DNA from: Candidatus Desulfosporosinus nitrosoreducens
GTDB lineage: Bacteria > Bacillota > Desulfitobacteriia > Desulfitobacteriales > Desulfitobacteriaceae
DNA: 64,000 nucleotides
Reading direction: 5' to 3'
Assembly (NCBI RefSeq): GCF_030954495.1
Contig: NZ_JAVHUW010000040.1
Span: forward strand, 1 to 64,000
Below are positions 52,396 to 61,981 of the stretch, one piece after another (position 1 is the stretch's first letter; each line of letters starts with the position of its first letter). The position numbers and the translations under genes are program-made. Below the pieces are notes generated by a model. It searched no databases. It was not told the origin of the DNA and worked only from the letters and a program-made list of their open reading frames with translations.

Positions 52396-53535
52396 TTGAA
52401 AACTCTGACACTTTTAGGCTCAACAGGGTCTGTTGGCCGTCAAACGCTGGATGTCGTCCGCCAGGCCGAAGGGCGCCTTAAAGTACATGCTCTGGTAGCC
52501 GACAAAAACGTGAACCTAATGGAGGAACAGGCGCGCCTGATACGTCCGGCCTTGATAGTTATGATGGACGAAGGGGCGGCCCGTGAACTTCGCGGACGGT
52601 TAGCCGATTTGCCGCTTCAAGTAGAGCAAGGTATGGAGGGAATAATAAATTCCGTTGTTTCTCAAAAGGTTGATACTGTAGTCACGGCCCTTTCAGGACG
52701 AATTGGTTTAGAACCAACTCTTGCTGCCCTGGACGCCGGCAAAGCTATAGCTTTGGCGAACAAAGAAACCCTGGTTGCCGGCGGGGAACTTGTCATGTCT
52801 AAAGCCCAAGCTGTGAATTCTCCCATCATTCCGGTAGACAGCGAACATTCGGCAATTTTTCAATGCCTTGAGGATCATCCTGAAACTATTGAGAAGATTA
52901 TGCTCACAGCTTCAGGAGGACCCTTTTTCGGCTGGACCAAACAAGAGCTGGCAGATGTGACCCTTGAAAAAGCCTTGCGTCACCCTAATTGGAGTATGGG
53001 CGCCAAAATCACGATTGATTCCGCCACCATGATGAACAAAGGCCTGGAAGTTATAGAGGCCCATCATTTGTTTGGGATGGATTATGACAACATTGAAGTG
53101 CTTATTCATCCTCAAAGTGTGGTGCATTCCCTGGTACAGTATCGTGATGGTTCGGTTCTTGCCCAGTTGGGAAAAACGGATATGCGCTTGCCGATTCAGT
53201 ATGCTTTAAGTTATCCGACTCGTTGGTCAAACCCCTTTGAGCGTCTCGATCTGCGGGGAAAAACGTTAACGTTTCATGAGCCTGATTTCGAAGGATTCCC
53301 CGCGCTGGCTTTGGCTTACCAGGCGGGAAGGCGAGGCGGGACTCTTCCGGCAGTCATGAATGCGGCGAATGAGGCTGTGGTTGCCGCTTTCCTGCAAAAG
53401 AAAATAACTTATTTGCAAATTCAGGAAACCGTAGCCCAGGTTTGTTCTGAACATAATGTTTTAGATCATCCGGATTTGGGAAGCATACTCGAAGCAGACA
53501 CTTGGGCACGCCGCCGGGCTTTAGAACTTATTTGA
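52396..53535 (+). CDS. dxr: 1-deoxy-D-xylulose-5-phosphate reductoisomerase
   Basis: The committed step of the MEP isoprenoid pathway. The protein has the NADPH motif LLGSTGSVGRQTLDV at its start, ANKETLVAGG, the metal-binding VDSEHSAIFQCL and the flexible loop ASGGPFFGW. I place the start at TTG 52396 because GAGG (52383-52386) is then nine bases upstream and residue 1 lines up with the family (MKxLxLLG); an in-frame ATG at 52387 touches that site and adds three residues. The length is 379 residues from TTG. It is followed by rseP and ispG. Confidence 0.93.
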   Translation: MKTLTLLGSTGSVGRQTLDVVRQAEGRLKVHALVADKNVNLMEEQARLIRPALIVMMDEGAARELRGRLADLPLQVEQGMEGIINSVVSQKVDTVVTALSGRIGLEPTLAALDAGKAIALANKETLVAGGELVMSKAQAVNSPIIPVDSEHSAIFQCLEDHPETIEKIMLTASGGPFFGWTKQELADVTLEKALRHPNWSMGAKITIDSATMMNKGLEVIEAHHLFGMDYDNIEVLIHPQSVVHSLVQYRDGSVLAQLGKTDMRLPIQYALSYPTRWSNPFERLDLRGKTLTFHEPDFEGFPALALAYQAGRRGGTLPAVMNAANEAVVAAFLQKKITYLQIQETVAQVCSEHNVLDHPDLGSILEADTWARRRALELI

Positions 53536-53640
53536 ATATTGGATGCATGAAAGTTCGCGGTTTAGTGTATAAATTATGGTTGTGAATAATAGTTGCCAAC
53601 AAGCGTTCAATATTTGAAAACCCTGTTAAAAGTTGAATTA

Positions 53641-53665
53641 GGAAATCCGTATTTCGGACCTCGAA
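53641..53665 (-). repeat. REP-like intergenic element, second copy
   Basis: Read on the minus strand the stretch starts TTCGAGG and continues CGAAATACGGAT; it matches 47233-47256 (between rpsB and tsf) at about 19 of 24 positions. Both copies lie between genes of the same long cluster. Confidence 0.5.
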
Positions 53666-53696
53666 TCTCAAGCTTTGAGCAGAAGGAGGGTTAAAT

Positions 53697-54764
53697 GTGG
53701 TTACAGTGCTCGCCATTATTTTCGTTTTCGGAAGTATGGTCATGATTCATGAACTTGGACATTATATGATTGCCAAATGGATTGGGGTCAGGGTTATAGA
53801 GTTCAGCTTTGGTTTTGGCCCGAAAATTATCGGCTATCAAGGGAAAGAAACTCTTTATGCCTGGCGGCTTATTCCCTTAGGGGGATTTGTCAAGCTCCAC
53901 GGTATGGACGCAGAGGTCGATGAAAATGGCCGAACGATCCTTGCCCCTTTAGACGACAAAAAAAGCTTTATGAACAAGCCTGTATGGCAGCGCATGGCAG
54001 CCATAGCCGCAGGACCGCTGATGAACTTTGTTTTGGCGATCATCTTGTTTGTTGGTGTCTTTGCCTATCTGGGAGTACCTTCCCAGAGCAACAGCAACGC
54101 AATCGGCTCTCTGGTCAGCGGCAAACCTGCGGCAGCAGCGGGAATACAGCCCGGAGATAAAATCCTGGCCGTAAATCAAGAACAGACGTCGGATTGGAAC
54201 CGCCTGACAGAAATTATTCATGCCAGACCGAATCAACTGCTCAGCCTTACGGTTGAGAGGGCTAACGGCAAGCAGCAAGTCGTACCTGTTAAAACCGAGA
54301 AGGATGCCCAAACAGGCTACGGTATGATAGGAATTGCCCCGGAAGTCATCTATCTGCACGCCTCGATTCTTCAGTCCGCCCAGTTTGGCTTAGAACGAAC
54401 AGTGGACTTTACGAAATTTATTGTCGTAACATTGGTTCAGATGATAACGGGCAAAATTCCTGCTGAAGTGGGTGGTCCTGTGATGATTGCTCAGACGATC
54501 AGTGAGGGTGCTCACGAAGGTTTGTCCAATCTGCTGGGTTTAACAGGGGTTTTAAGTATTCAATTAGGGCTCATTAACTTGTTTCCTATACCGGCCTTGG
54601 ACGGCAGCAGACTGGTTTTCTTATTAATTGAGGGATTACGGGGAAAACCATTAAATCCGGAAAAGGAAAATATGATTCATCTGGTCGGTTTTGTTTTACT
54701 CATGGCTTTAATGATTGCCGTCACTTACAAAGATGTCCTCCGCCTGTTTGTTAAAGCGGGCTGA
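53697..54764 (+). CDS. rseP: RIP metalloprotease RseP (site-2 protease)
   Basis: Cleaves membrane-bound substrates such as anti-sigma factors within the membrane. The 355 residues have HELGHYMIAK (zinc HExxH, about 18), a central PDZ domain (about 105-190) and the third zinc ligand in NLFPIPALDGSRLVF (about 300, LDG motif), with four membrane segments. Start GTG 53697 has AAGGAGGG six bases before it; an out-of-frame ATG overlaps at 53695. In Bacillus the homologue (RasP) frees sigma-W; no sigma factor is in this window. Confidence 0.94.
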   Translation: MVTVLAIIFVFGSMVMIHELGHYMIAKWIGVRVIEFSFGFGPKIIGYQGKETLYAWRLIPLGGFVKLHGMDAEVDENGRTILAPLDDKKSFMNKPVWQRMAAIAAGPLMNFVLAIILFVGVFAYLGVPSQSNSNAIGSLVSGKPAAAAGIQPGDKILAVNQEQTSDWNRLTEIIHARPNQLLSLTVERANGKQQVVPVKTEKDAQTGYGMIGIAPEVIYLHASILQSAQFGLERTVDFTKFIVVTLVQMITGKIPAEVGGPVMIAQTISEGAHEGLSNLLGLTGVLSIQLGLINLFPIPALDGSRLVFLLIEGLRGKPLNPEKENMIHLVGFVLLMALMIAVTYKDVLRLFVKAG

Positions 54765-54784
54765 GGTGGCTTGCAGGAGGTTGT

Positions 54785-55873
54785 ATGTTGCAAAGAAAGA
54801 AGACAAAGCCTGTTCATGTGGGGTCAGTCGTCATTGGAGGAGGAGCTCCTGTCGTTGTGCAGTCAATGACCAATACGGATACCCGCGATGTGGAGCAGAC
54901 TCTGGTCCAGATCAACGATTTAGCGTCAGCCGGCTGTGAAGTTGTGCGTCTGGCAGTTTTGGATATGGATGCGGCTGATGCCTTAAAGGCAATTGCGGCT
55001 TCCAGCCCCCTTCCGGTTATTGCGGATATTCATTTTGATTATCGTCTCGCCCTTCGCGCCGTGGAACAAGGGATTCATGGCCTGCGCCTGAATCCCGGGA
55101 ACATTGGAGCCCGCTGGAAGGTCCAAGAGGTCGTGAAGGCGGTGAAAGAACGACAGATTCCCATCCGCATTGGGGTCAATGCGGGATCGCTGGAGAAGGA
55201 ATTTTTGGCTAAATACGGAGGACCAACGGCCGCCGGAATGGTTGAGAGCGCTTTGGGGCATATTCGCCTGTTAGAAGACGAGGGGTACGACAAAATTAAG
55301 GTTTCCTTAAAAGCGTCTGCCGTGCCCCTAATGGTGCAAGCCTATCGGCAGATGTCGGAGTGCGTCGATTATCCCTTACATTTAGGTGTCACTGAAGCGG
55401 GAACGCTTCGCTCAGGTGTTGTCAGGTCGGCAGTCGGGATCGGCGCTTTACTTTCCGAAGGAATCGGAGATACGATCCGGGTATCTTTAACAGGTAATCC
55501 AGTCCATGAGATTCCCGTCGCCTTAGAGATCCTGCGTGTTCTGGGCCTAAGGGAGCGAAGTGTTGATCTGATTAGTTGCCCGACCTGTGGGCGCACTCAG
55601 GTTGACTTGGCTGCCTTGGCAGAAAAAGTGGATCAACGGCTTTCTCAACTTCCTCCCTTGGACAAACCCTTAAAAGTTGCCGTTATGGGCTGTGCGGTGA
55701 ATGGTCCGGGAGAAGCCCGGGAGGCCGATTTCGGAATTGCCGGCGGCAAAGGAATGGGGCTTCTATTTCGCAAAGGAGAGATTGTCGCCAATCTGAGTGA
55801 AGAAGAGTTGCTGCCGGCTCTACTCCAAGAAATCGAGAACTATGTTCTGACACACAAGAAACCAGGAGATTAA
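54785..55873 (+). CDS. ispG: 4-hydroxy-3-methylbut-2-enyl diphosphate synthase
   Basis: The reductive sixth step of the MEP pathway, with a [4Fe-4S] cluster. The 362 residues start with the TIM-barrel part ([17 protein letters not shown]) and carry the cluster ligands in CPTCGRTQ (about 263-266) and [10 protein letters not shown] (about 300), with the conserved Glu in the latter. CAGGAGG precedes ATG 54785. It follows rseP by 20 bp and precedes proS, giving a tight dxr-rseP-ispG-proS unit. Confidence 0.96.
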   Translation: MLQRKKTKPVHVGSVVIGGGAPVVVQSMTNTDTRDVEQTLVQINDLASAGCEVVRLAVLDMDAADALKAIAASSPLPVIADIHFDYRLALRAVEQGIHGLRLNPGNIGARWKVQEVVKAVKERQIPIRIGVNAGSLEKEFLAKYGGPTAAGMVESALGHIRLLEDEGYDKIKVSLKASAVPLMVQAYRQMSECVDYPLHLGVTEAGTLRSGVVRSAVGIGALLSEGIGDTIRVSLTGNPVHEIPVALEILRVLGLRERSVDLISCPTCGRTQVDLAALAEKVDQRLSQLPPLDKPLKVAVMGCAVNGPGEAREADFGIAGGKGMGLLFRKGEIVANLSEEELLPALLQEIENYVLTHKKPGD

Positions 55874-55904
55874 CTTTTGTTACATAAAGAAAGGAATGGG
55901 CAGA

Positions 55905-57629
55905 ATGCGCGTTAGTCAACTATTAAATCCGACCTTACGTGAGGTTCCCGCTGAAGCCGAGATAATAAGTCATCAGCTCATGCTTCGCGCCGGTTTGATT
56001 CGAAAGTCCGCCGCGGGAATATACACTTATTTACCCTTGGGCTTGAGAGTTCTGAAAAAGATTGAGACAATTGTTCGCGAAGAAATGGACATTAAAGGCG
56101 GACAAGAAGTTCTTATGCCGATCGTACAGCCTGCGGAATTATGGCAGGAAAGCGGACGCTGGGATGTTTACGGTGAAGAGATGTTTCGCTTAAAGGATCG
56201 CCATCAGAGAGAGTTCTGCCTGGGGCCGACCCATGAAGAAATTATTACCGATCTTGTCAGAGGTGAAGTCCGTTCTTACAAGCAACTTCCGCTTCTGCTC
56301 TATCAGATCCAAAATAAATATCGTGATGAGCGGCGGCCGCGCTTTGGTCTGATGCGCGGCAGGGAATTCATCATGAAGGATCTGTATTCCTTCGACCGGG
56401 ATGAAGCGGGGCTGGATATCAGCTACAAAAAGATGTACGATGCCTATTGCCGGATCTTTTCACGCTGCGGCTTGGCCTATCGTCCTGTTGAAGCGGATGC
56501 GGGAGCGATTGGCGGCACCGGCGGCACCCATGAATTCATGGTTTTGGCAGATTCCGGCGAAAACTCTGTTGTTTATTGCCCTAGTTGTCACTATGCGGCT
56601 AATGTAGAAAAAGCGGAGTGCCAACCCCAAGTTATCGAGAGCGCGGATGCAGAGGTTCCGCGTCAGTTAGTTCATACACCCGGTGTAAAAACCATTGAGG
56701 AAGCGGCGGCTTTCCTGAAAGTGCCCAAGACTCAGTTGGTGAAATCACTGCTTTACCAAGGGGATGATAAGGTTTTCTTAGTCCTTGTTCGGGGAGACAG
56801 GGAGTTAAATGAGATCAAGTTAAATAACGCTCTGGGTGGATTTGTTTCTCTGCAGCTTGCGTCACCCGAAGTGGTTCAGCAGTTGTTAAGCTGTGGACCG
56901 GGTTCCGTCGGTCCGGTTGAGGCACCCGAGACGTTAATGGTCGTTGCCGATCAGGAAGTTGCTCTCATGGAAAATGCCGTGTGCGGTGCCAACAAAGAAA
57001 ATTACCACCTTGTAGGGATCATGCCCAAAAAGGAGTTCCGCATCGACCATGTTTATGATTTAAGGACGATCATTCCAGGGGAAGCCTGTTCCAATTGCGG
57101 CACCCCCCTTAAAGAAGCCCGCGGGATTGAAGTGGGTCAAGTCTTTAAACTGGGGACCAAGTACAGTAAAGCCCTTGGAGCAACCTTTTTAGACGAAAAC
57201 GGAATAGAAAAGCCCTGCGTCATGGGGTGCTACGGGGTTGGTGTCAGCCGCACAATGGCAGCGGCCATCGAGCAAAACTATGATGACCTGGGAATCACTT
57301 GGCCTATTCCGATTGCCCCATATCATTGCATTCTTGTTCCAATCAGTACAAAAGATGCCCAAGTCGTTGAAACTGCGGAAAGATTGTATCAAGAACTTCA
57401 GAACCTTGGAGTTGAAGTAATTCTGGATGACAGGGATGAACGCGCCGGTGTAAAATTCAAAGACGCCGATTTGGTGGGATATCCCTTGCGTATTACCATT
57501 GGGAGCAAGACTCTCGCTAATGGGCAAGTAGAGCTCAAAGAACGTAAAGGCGGGGAAACAAAGCTGGTACCTGTCGAAGAGGCTGCCGCTCGGGTTAAAG
57601 AGATTATAAAGAAAGCTTTATCATTTTAA
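55905..57629 (+). CDS. proS: Prolyl-tRNA synthetase, bacterial type
   Basis: Charges tRNA-Pro. The 574 residues are of the bacterial type: class II motif 2 ([11 protein letters not shown] and [17 protein letters not shown]), an inserted editing (YbaK/INS) domain near 240-385 (with [10 protein letters not shown] and LELSCGP-like parts), motif 3 in [13 protein letters not shown] and the anticodon domain (about 470-570). ATG 55905 is nine bases after AAGGA and gives the family start [16 protein letters not shown] 55896 is too close to that site. Length is normal. Confidence 0.95.
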   Translation: MRVSQLLNPTLREVPAEAEIISHQLMLRAGLIRKSAAGIYTYLPLGLRVLKKIETIVREEMDIKGGQEVLMPIVQPAELWQESGRWDVYGEEMFRLKDRHQREFCLGPTHEEIITDLVRGEVRSYKQLPLLLYQIQNKYRDERRPRFGLMRGREFIMKDLYSFDRDEAGLDISYKKMYDAYCRIFSRCGLAYRPVEADAGAIGGTGGTHEFMVLADSGENSVVYCPSCHYAANVEKAECQPQVIESADAEVPRQLVHTPGVKTIEEAAAFLKVPKTQLVKSLLYQGDDKVFLVLVRGDRELNEIKLNNALGGFVSLQLASPEVVQQLLSCGPGSVGPVEAPETLMVVADQEVALMENAVCGANKENYHLVGIMPKKEFRIDHVYDLRTIIPGEACSNCGTPLKEARGIEVGQVFKLGTKYSKALGATFLDENGIEKPCVMGCYGVGVSRTMAAAIEQNYDDLGITWPIPIAPYHCILVPISTKDAQVVETAERLYQELQNLGVEVILDDRDERAGVKFKDADLVGYPLRITIGSKTLANGQVELKERKGGETKLVPVEEAAARVKEIIKKALSF

Positions 57630-57739
57630 CTTAACCTCAACCTTGTGTTTAACAGTGCAGGTTAAATTTCTTAAATCTCTCTGTAGAAGCTATTGGAATA
57701 AAGCACAGGAGATAGGGCGGGCTTGCTGCCATGACAAAT

Positions 57740-57778
57740 ATAGTTGAGAGGTGGCCCTTTTGGTCATCTCTTAACTAT
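57740..57778 (+). terminator. Terminator-like 17-bp hairpin after proS
   Basis: Positions 57740-57756 and 57762-57778 pair over 17 bp with G-U pairs allowed and a 5-base loop, followed by T-rich DNA (57779-57786). It can end the dxr-proS transcript or act in the leader of the MFS gene. Confidence 0.65.
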
Positions 57779-57850
57779 TTTATACTATGAGAGGTTCGAG
57801 CCCCATTTGAGCGGCAATTTTTTGGGGGTAAGTAAGGAGAACATGGAAGA

Positions 57851-59269
57851 ATGGATACAACAAAAGCAAAATCCGGTAAATCTAGTTTTAGTTTAGTGAT
57901 TTTTGTACTTTCCCTTACAACGCTTATGTCATCAATTGATACAAATATTGTAAATATTGGCTTACCCACCATATCTAAAGCCTTCAATGCCGGTTTTGCC
58001 AGTTTGCAATGGATTGCCCTCAGCTATCTTCTGGCGGTCACTTCGCTAATTGTTGGGATAGGACGAATAGGGGATATTTTTGGGAAAAAATCGATTTTCG
58101 CCTGGGGAATAATAATTTTCACGGCGGCTTCTTTGTTGTGCGGTGTATCGACATCTATTTACGAGCTTATTATCTTTCGCGCTCTTCAGGGGATTGGAGG
58201 CTCAATTTTGATGGCCTTGTCTTTCGCCATTGCGGGGGATTTAATTCCCCGGGAGAAACTTATCCAGAGCATGGCAGTTCTCACATCGATGCTTCCGATA
58301 GGTTTTGCCCTGGGACCATCTGTTGGAGGAATATTGATAAGTCTCTTTAGCTGGAGAGCTGTCTTTTATTTTAATATTCCCATTGGACTTGTTGCGTTGC
58401 TTTTGGTCAGAAAGTTTCCGGAAATAGCCGTTTCGGAAAAAGTTCAAAAGGTCGATATTGGGGGAATGATGATTTTAATTGCCACCCTTATTTGTTATGT
58501 TCTTAGCGTTACTTTAGCCGAAGATCAAGGATTCAGTCCACACGTCACGCTGCTTGCCCTTCTGACGATTTTAGGAATAGCGGCATTTGTTTTTTTAGAA
58601 AAAAGGCTGGCTTTTCCCCTGATCAACCCGAATATGTTTAAAAACATCGTGTTTAGTTCGAGTCTTATCATAAGTGTATTGATTTACACGGTTATGACGG
58701 GAGCAGTAATCATTCTGCCGTTCTATCTTCAGCAGGCCGAGGGCTTTACGACAGCGACGGCAGGACTGTTAATGACGACCGGACCGGTCGGGTGCGCTAT
58801 TTTTACGCCTCTTGCCGGGAAAGTAGCTAAACGCTTTGGCAATCCTTGGGTCATGATTTTAGGAATACTGGCTCTGGGAATCGGAGCGTTTATGATGTCC
58901 AGCCTGAGCTTATTCTCAAGCGCAGTGCGCTTTGCCGTACTTTACTTTTTGTTTAACGGAAGTCTTGCCTTCTTCCAAACCCCGAATAATGCTGCTATCA
59001 TTTCCTTAGCTAAGCCTGAACAGCGCGGTTTAGCATCAGGTCTGCTTAATCTTTCGCGCACGATTGGACAAACGACCGGAGCCGCGGTTATTGGCGCCAT
59101 ATTTTATTACTTTACCGGTTCGAAATCAATTGCTAAAGTATACCCTGGGAATATTGCAATTGGGATACATAATACGTTCCTGGTTGCTGCGCTGATTATG
59201 GCTTGTGGATTCCTTGTTGCCTTGCTGACTCTTCGTCCTAAGAAGGAGACGGCGCCATTCACGAATTAA
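57851..59269 (+). CDS. MFS drug exporter, DHA2 (14-TM, EmrB/QacA) family
   Basis: A proton-driven exporter of toxic or amphipathic compounds. The 472 residues show about 14 membrane segments, family motifs near the start (MSSIDTNIVNIGLPTISK, about 20-37), GIGRIGDIFGKK (motif A, about 71-82) and motif C-like LGPSVGGILI (about 155-164). AAGGAG (57835-57840) precedes ATG 57851. It lies between the proS and rimP units on the same strand with its own leader. Substrate unknown. Confidence 0.9.
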   Translation: MDTTKAKSGKSSFSLVIFVLSLTTLMSSIDTNIVNIGLPTISKAFNAGFASLQWIALSYLLAVTSLIVGIGRIGDIFGKKSIFAWGIIIFTAASLLCGVSTSIYELIIFRALQGIGGSILMALSFAIAGDLIPREKLIQSMAVLTSMLPIGFALGPSVGGILISLFSWRAVFYFNIPIGLVALLLVRKFPEIAVSEKVQKVDIGGMMILIATLICYVLSVTLAEDQGFSPHVTLLALLTILGIAAFVFLEKRLAFPLINPNMFKNIVFSSSLIISVLIYTVMTGAVIILPFYLQQAEGFTTATAGLLMTTGPVGCAIFTPLAGKVAKRFGNPWVMILGILALGIGAFMMSSLSLFSSAVRFAVLYFLFNGSLAFFQTPNNAAIISLAKPEQRGLASGLLNLSRTIGQTTGAAVIGAIFYYFTGSKSIAKVYPGNIAIGIHNTFLVAALIMACGFLVALLTLRPKKETAPFTN

Positions 59270-59283
59270 AGAAGTTTCTACGG

Positions 59284-59312
59284 TTGCAGATGTTCTGGGG
59301 ATATGCTATATT
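59284..59312 (+). promoter_or_regulatory. Promoter of the rimP-nusA-infB operon
   Basis: TTGCAG (59284-59289), a 17-bp spacer and TATATT (59307-59312) with an upstream TGC (extended -10). The transcript would start near 59319 with a 200-base leader before rimP. Confidence 0.6.
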
Positions 59313-59342
59313 AATATAAGGAAATTTGTAGTGATTGCTGGA

Positions 59343-59368
59343 AAGGAGTGGGTACTAGCCCGCTCCTT
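59343..59368 (+). promoter_or_regulatory. Leader hairpin 1 of the nusA operon
   Basis: AAGGAGTGGG (59343-59352) and CCCGCTCCTT (59359-59368) pair with one mismatch around a 6-base loop. It follows the MFS stop by 74 bp and can also end that transcript. Confidence 0.6.
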
Positions 59369-59405
59369 CGTTTGTTCAAATCTTGGCTAAGTATAACTCG
59401 CGAAC

Positions 59406-59438
59406 ATCTTCGTTAGAATATACGGAGAAGATTTTTTA
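59406..59438 (+). terminator. Leader hairpin 2 with T-run, possible attenuator
   Basis: ATCTTC (59406-59411) and GAAGAT (59427-59432) pair, followed by a run of six T. It lies within the leader of a transcription-factor operon (nusA), about 80 bp before rimP, so it may stop part of the transcription. Confidence 0.45.
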
Positions 59439-59443
59439 TACGC

Positions 59444-59480
59444 TAACCCGTGCGCAGACAGTGTCTCTGCACGTCGGTTA
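59444..59480 (+). promoter_or_regulatory. Leader hairpin 3 before rimP
   Basis: AACC (59445-59448) with GGTT (59476-59479), GTGC with GCAC, and AGA with TCT form an extended hairpin, with a T-rich stretch after it. It sits about 40 bp before rimP. Confidence 0.5.
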
Positions 59481-59518
59481 AGTTTTCTTTATTTCTCGAA
59501 TGAAAAGGGGCGAATGTC

Positions 59519-59977
59519 ATGAGTAATGCATTAGAACAACAAATTAGTTCGCTGGTTGAGCCTTACGTTAAAGAAAAAGGGCTTGAATTAGTGGATGTTG
59601 AGTACATAAAGGAAGGTGCCCATTGGTATTTACGCCTCTTTATTGATAAAGAAGGAGGGGTGGATATGGATGATTGTGCCGAGGTGAGCCATGCTGTAAG
59701 TAACATGCTCGATGAAAAAAACCCTATTCCCCAGGCCTACATGTTGGAAGTATCGTCTCCAGGCCTGGAGCGCCCCCTAAAGAAAGACGAGGATTTCGTT
59801 CGTTTTCAGGGAAAGTTGGTCACGGTTCACACAACGTCCCTGTTTCAAGGATATAATGAATTTACCGGAAGTCTTGTGGGTTTGGTAAATGATGAGATTG
59901 TCTTAGAACATGAGGAAAATCGGGTTTCAATTCCGCGTGCCTTGGCGAAGAAAGCTCACCTAGCGTTAGATCTTTAG
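59519..59977 (+). CDS. rimP: Ribosome maturation factor RimP
   Basis: Helps 30S subunit assembly. The 152 residues have the N-terminal domain with LVDVEYIKEGAHWYLRLFIDKEGGVDMDDCAEVSHAVSNMLDE landmarks (DKEGGV, DCAEVS) and the LEVSSPGLERPLKK motif (about 79-92), then the C-terminal SH3-like domain. GGGGCG precedes ATG 59519. It heads the operon with nusA. Confidence 0.95.
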   Translation: MSNALEQQISSLVEPYVKEKGLELVDVEYIKEGAHWYLRLFIDKEGGVDMDDCAEVSHAVSNMLDEKNPIPQAYMLEVSSPGLERPLKKDEDFVRFQGKLVTVHTTSLFQGYNEFTGSLVGLVNDEIVLEHEENRVSIPRALAKKAHLALDL

Positions 59978-60017
59978 AGGTTGTTAGGGACAATAGAATA
60001 AGGAGGAACATGGAAAA

Positions 60018-61376
60018 ATGAATATGGACTTCATCGAGGCTCTTCACGAATTGGAAAAAGGACGGGGAATCTCCGCGGAAATTTTATTCGAAGCAATTGA
60101 AGCAGCCCTTATTTCCGCCTACAAAAAGAATTTCGGCTCACTGCAAAACGTTCGGGTTCTGATTGATCGCTTGACCGGAGAATTTAAAGTGTTTGCTCGG
60201 AAAACGATTGTAGAAAACGTAGAAGATGCTCGAACTCAAGTTAGTTTGGAAGATGCTTTGAAGCTTAATCCGAACTATCAGCTTGAGGATATTGTCGAAT
60301 ATGAAGTAACTCCTCGGGACTTTGGCAGGATTGCCGCACAAACTGCCAAGCAGGTTGTTGTACAGCGTATAAGAGAAGCCGAACGAGGAATGATTTATGA
60401 TGAATATGTCAATCGTGAAGGGGATATTGTTACGGGGGTTGTTCAACGCTACGAACAGAAGAATGTCATTGTCGATTTAGGTAAAGTTGAGGCAGTGCTT
60501 CCTGCTCAAGAACAAATTCCCGGTGAAGTCTATCAATCCTTTGAGCGGATAAAAACATATGTTGTAGAAGTTAAAAAAACCACCAAGGGACCTCAAATTA
60601 TGTTGTCTCGGACCCATCCGGGTTTGATTAAGCGCCTCTTCGAACTTGAAGTACCTGAAATTCACGATGGAGTTGTGGAAATTAAAGGGGTTTCCCGGGA
60701 GGCGGGCGCCCGTTCCAAGATTGCCGTCTACTCCCGTGATCACAATGTAGATCCTGTAGGAGCTTGTGTCGGGCCCAAAGGAGCAAGAGTTCAAACTATC
60801 GTTACGGAGTTAAAAGGGGAAAAAATCGATATTGTAAATTATTCGACAGACCCTCATGAGTTTGTGGCTAATGCGCTTTCTCCCGCCAAAGTAGTGGGGG
60901 TTTATCCGAAAACGAATGAAAAGATCGCGGTTGTTGTCGTTCCCGACTATCAGCTATCCCTGGCAATTGGCAAGGAAGGGCAGAATGCTCGTTTGGCCGC
61001 TAAACTCACGGGCTGGAAGATTGATATTAAAAGCGAATCTCAAGCAGTGGCTTTAAATCTGGTTGCGGAAGGCTCGGAAGAAGGATACGAAAATTTTGAG
61101 GATTTCGATGAATACGAAGAGTATTCAGACTATGATGAGTTTAGTGACACTGATAATTATCAGGAATATGATGAACAGGAATATGTTGAGGATGGTCAAA
61201 AGCCAGGTAATTACAGTAGTAACGACAGCCAGTTTTCTGATTTGAATGAGTATGATGAGGAAATGATGGAGCAGCTGCCTGATGAAGAAATGGATGCTAT
61301 TTCAGATTGGGCGACCAGTGATAATGTGAACGAAAAAGAGAAGCCAAAGGAGAAGAAAAAGAAAGGGAAAGGGTGA
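60018..61376 (+). CDS. nusA: Transcription termination/antitermination protein NusA with acidic tail
   Basis: Binds RNA polymerase and shapes pausing, termination and antitermination. The 452 residues have the N-terminal polymerase-binding domain, S1 (about 135-200), and two KH domains (about 225-345, DPVGACVGPKGARVQTI and LAIGKEGQNARLAAKLTGWKIDI). Bacillus NusA is about 370 residues; here residues about 351-452 form an extra tail rich in Asp, Glu and Tyr (FEDFDEYEEYSDYDEF) ending in a Lys-rich segment. AGGAGG lies 11 bases before ATG 60018; a three-codon out-of-frame ATG ORF at 60010-60021 overlaps the start. Confidence 0.96.
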   Translation: MNMDFIEALHELEKGRGISAEILFEAIEAALISAYKKNFGSLQNVRVLIDRLTGEFKVFARKTIVENVEDARTQVSLEDALKLNPNYQLEDIVEYEVTPRDFGRIAAQTAKQVVVQRIREAERGMIYDEYVNREGDIVTGVVQRYEQKNVIVDLGKVEAVLPAQEQIPGEVYQSFERIKTYVVEVKKTTKGPQIMLSRTHPGLIKRLFELEVPEIHDGVVEIKGVSREAGARSKIAVYSRDHNVDPVGACVGPKGARVQTIVTELKGEKIDIVNYSTDPHEFVANALSPAKVVGVYPKTNEKIAVVVVPDYQLSLAIGKEGQNARLAAKLTGWKIDIKSESQAVALNLVAEGSEEGYENFEDFDEYEEYSDYDEFSDTDNYQEYDEQEYVEDGQKPGNYSSNDSQFSDLNEYDEEMMEQLPDEEMDAISDWATSDNVNEKEKPKEKKKKGKG

Positions 61377-61380
61377 GGAT

Positions 61381-61644
61381 ATGAAAGCACGGAAGATTCC
61401 TATGCGCATGTGTTTGGGGTGTCAACAAATGAAACCTAAGAAAGAGCTTTTGCGAATCGTAAGAACTCCGGAGGGCACTGTTGAACTCGATCCAACCGGT
61501 AAGAGGAATGGACGTGGGGCATACATTTGCTCTGATCTCACCTGTTTTCGGACGGCGGTGAAAGAACGCCGATTCAGGAAAGCTTTCGAAGTGGATGTCG
61601 ATCCTAAGGTGTTTACAGATTTAGAAGGGAAGATTTCTCCGTGA
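61381..61644 (+). CDS. ylxR: YlxR-family RNA-binding protein (RnpM)
   Basis: A small RNA-binding protein always found next to nusA; in B. subtilis it modulates RNase P. The 87 residues carry RMCLGCQQMKPKKELLRIVR, the RGAYIC-DLTCF pair of cysteine motifs and the KRNGRGAY segment. It lies 4 bp after nusA and its stop overlaps the start of the L7Ae gene (GTGA). Confidence 0.93.
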   Translation: MKARKIPMRMCLGCQQMKPKKELLRIVRTPEGTVELDPTGKRNGRGAYICSDLTCFRTAVKERRFRKAFEVDVDPKVFTDLEGKISP

Positions 61645-61937
61645 ATTCTCGAATCCAGTCTTTAATCGGACTCGCGCGGCGGGCAGGAAAAGTTGCCTCT
61701 GGGGAAGCTCAAGTTGAGGCGCTGCTAAAGAAAAGGTTGGGTTATTTACTTATCTTGGCTGAAGATGCTCCCGGAGCGCAAAAAAAGTATGATCATTGGG
61801 CCAAGGATTTAAAGCTACAAGTGGTTGTTACAGGAACTAAGGAAGAGTTAGGACATTGTATAGGACTTTCGCCGCGTTCAGCAGTTCTTATCTTGGATCA
61901 AGGGTTTGCAAAAGCTATTTTACTAGCGAGGAGCTGA
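61641..61937 (+). CDS. rplGA: L7Ae-family ribosomal protein (YlxQ)
   Basis: A kink-turn RNA-binding protein of the L7Ae/L30e fold. The 98 residues start SRIQSLIGLARRAGKVASGEAQVEALLKK and have LLILAEDAPGAQKKYDHW. The start is GTG 61641, overlapping the ylxR stop by four bases. It leads into infB. Confidence 0.92.
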   Translation: MNSRIQSLIGLARRAGKVASGEAQVEALLKKRLGYLLILAEDAPGAQKKYDHWAKDLKLQVVVTGTKEELGHCIGLSPRSAVLILDQGFAKAILLARS

Positions 61938-61981
61938 TGCTTGGAGCGTAATGGGGGAGCCGAATATGTGGGGGTGGTTAA

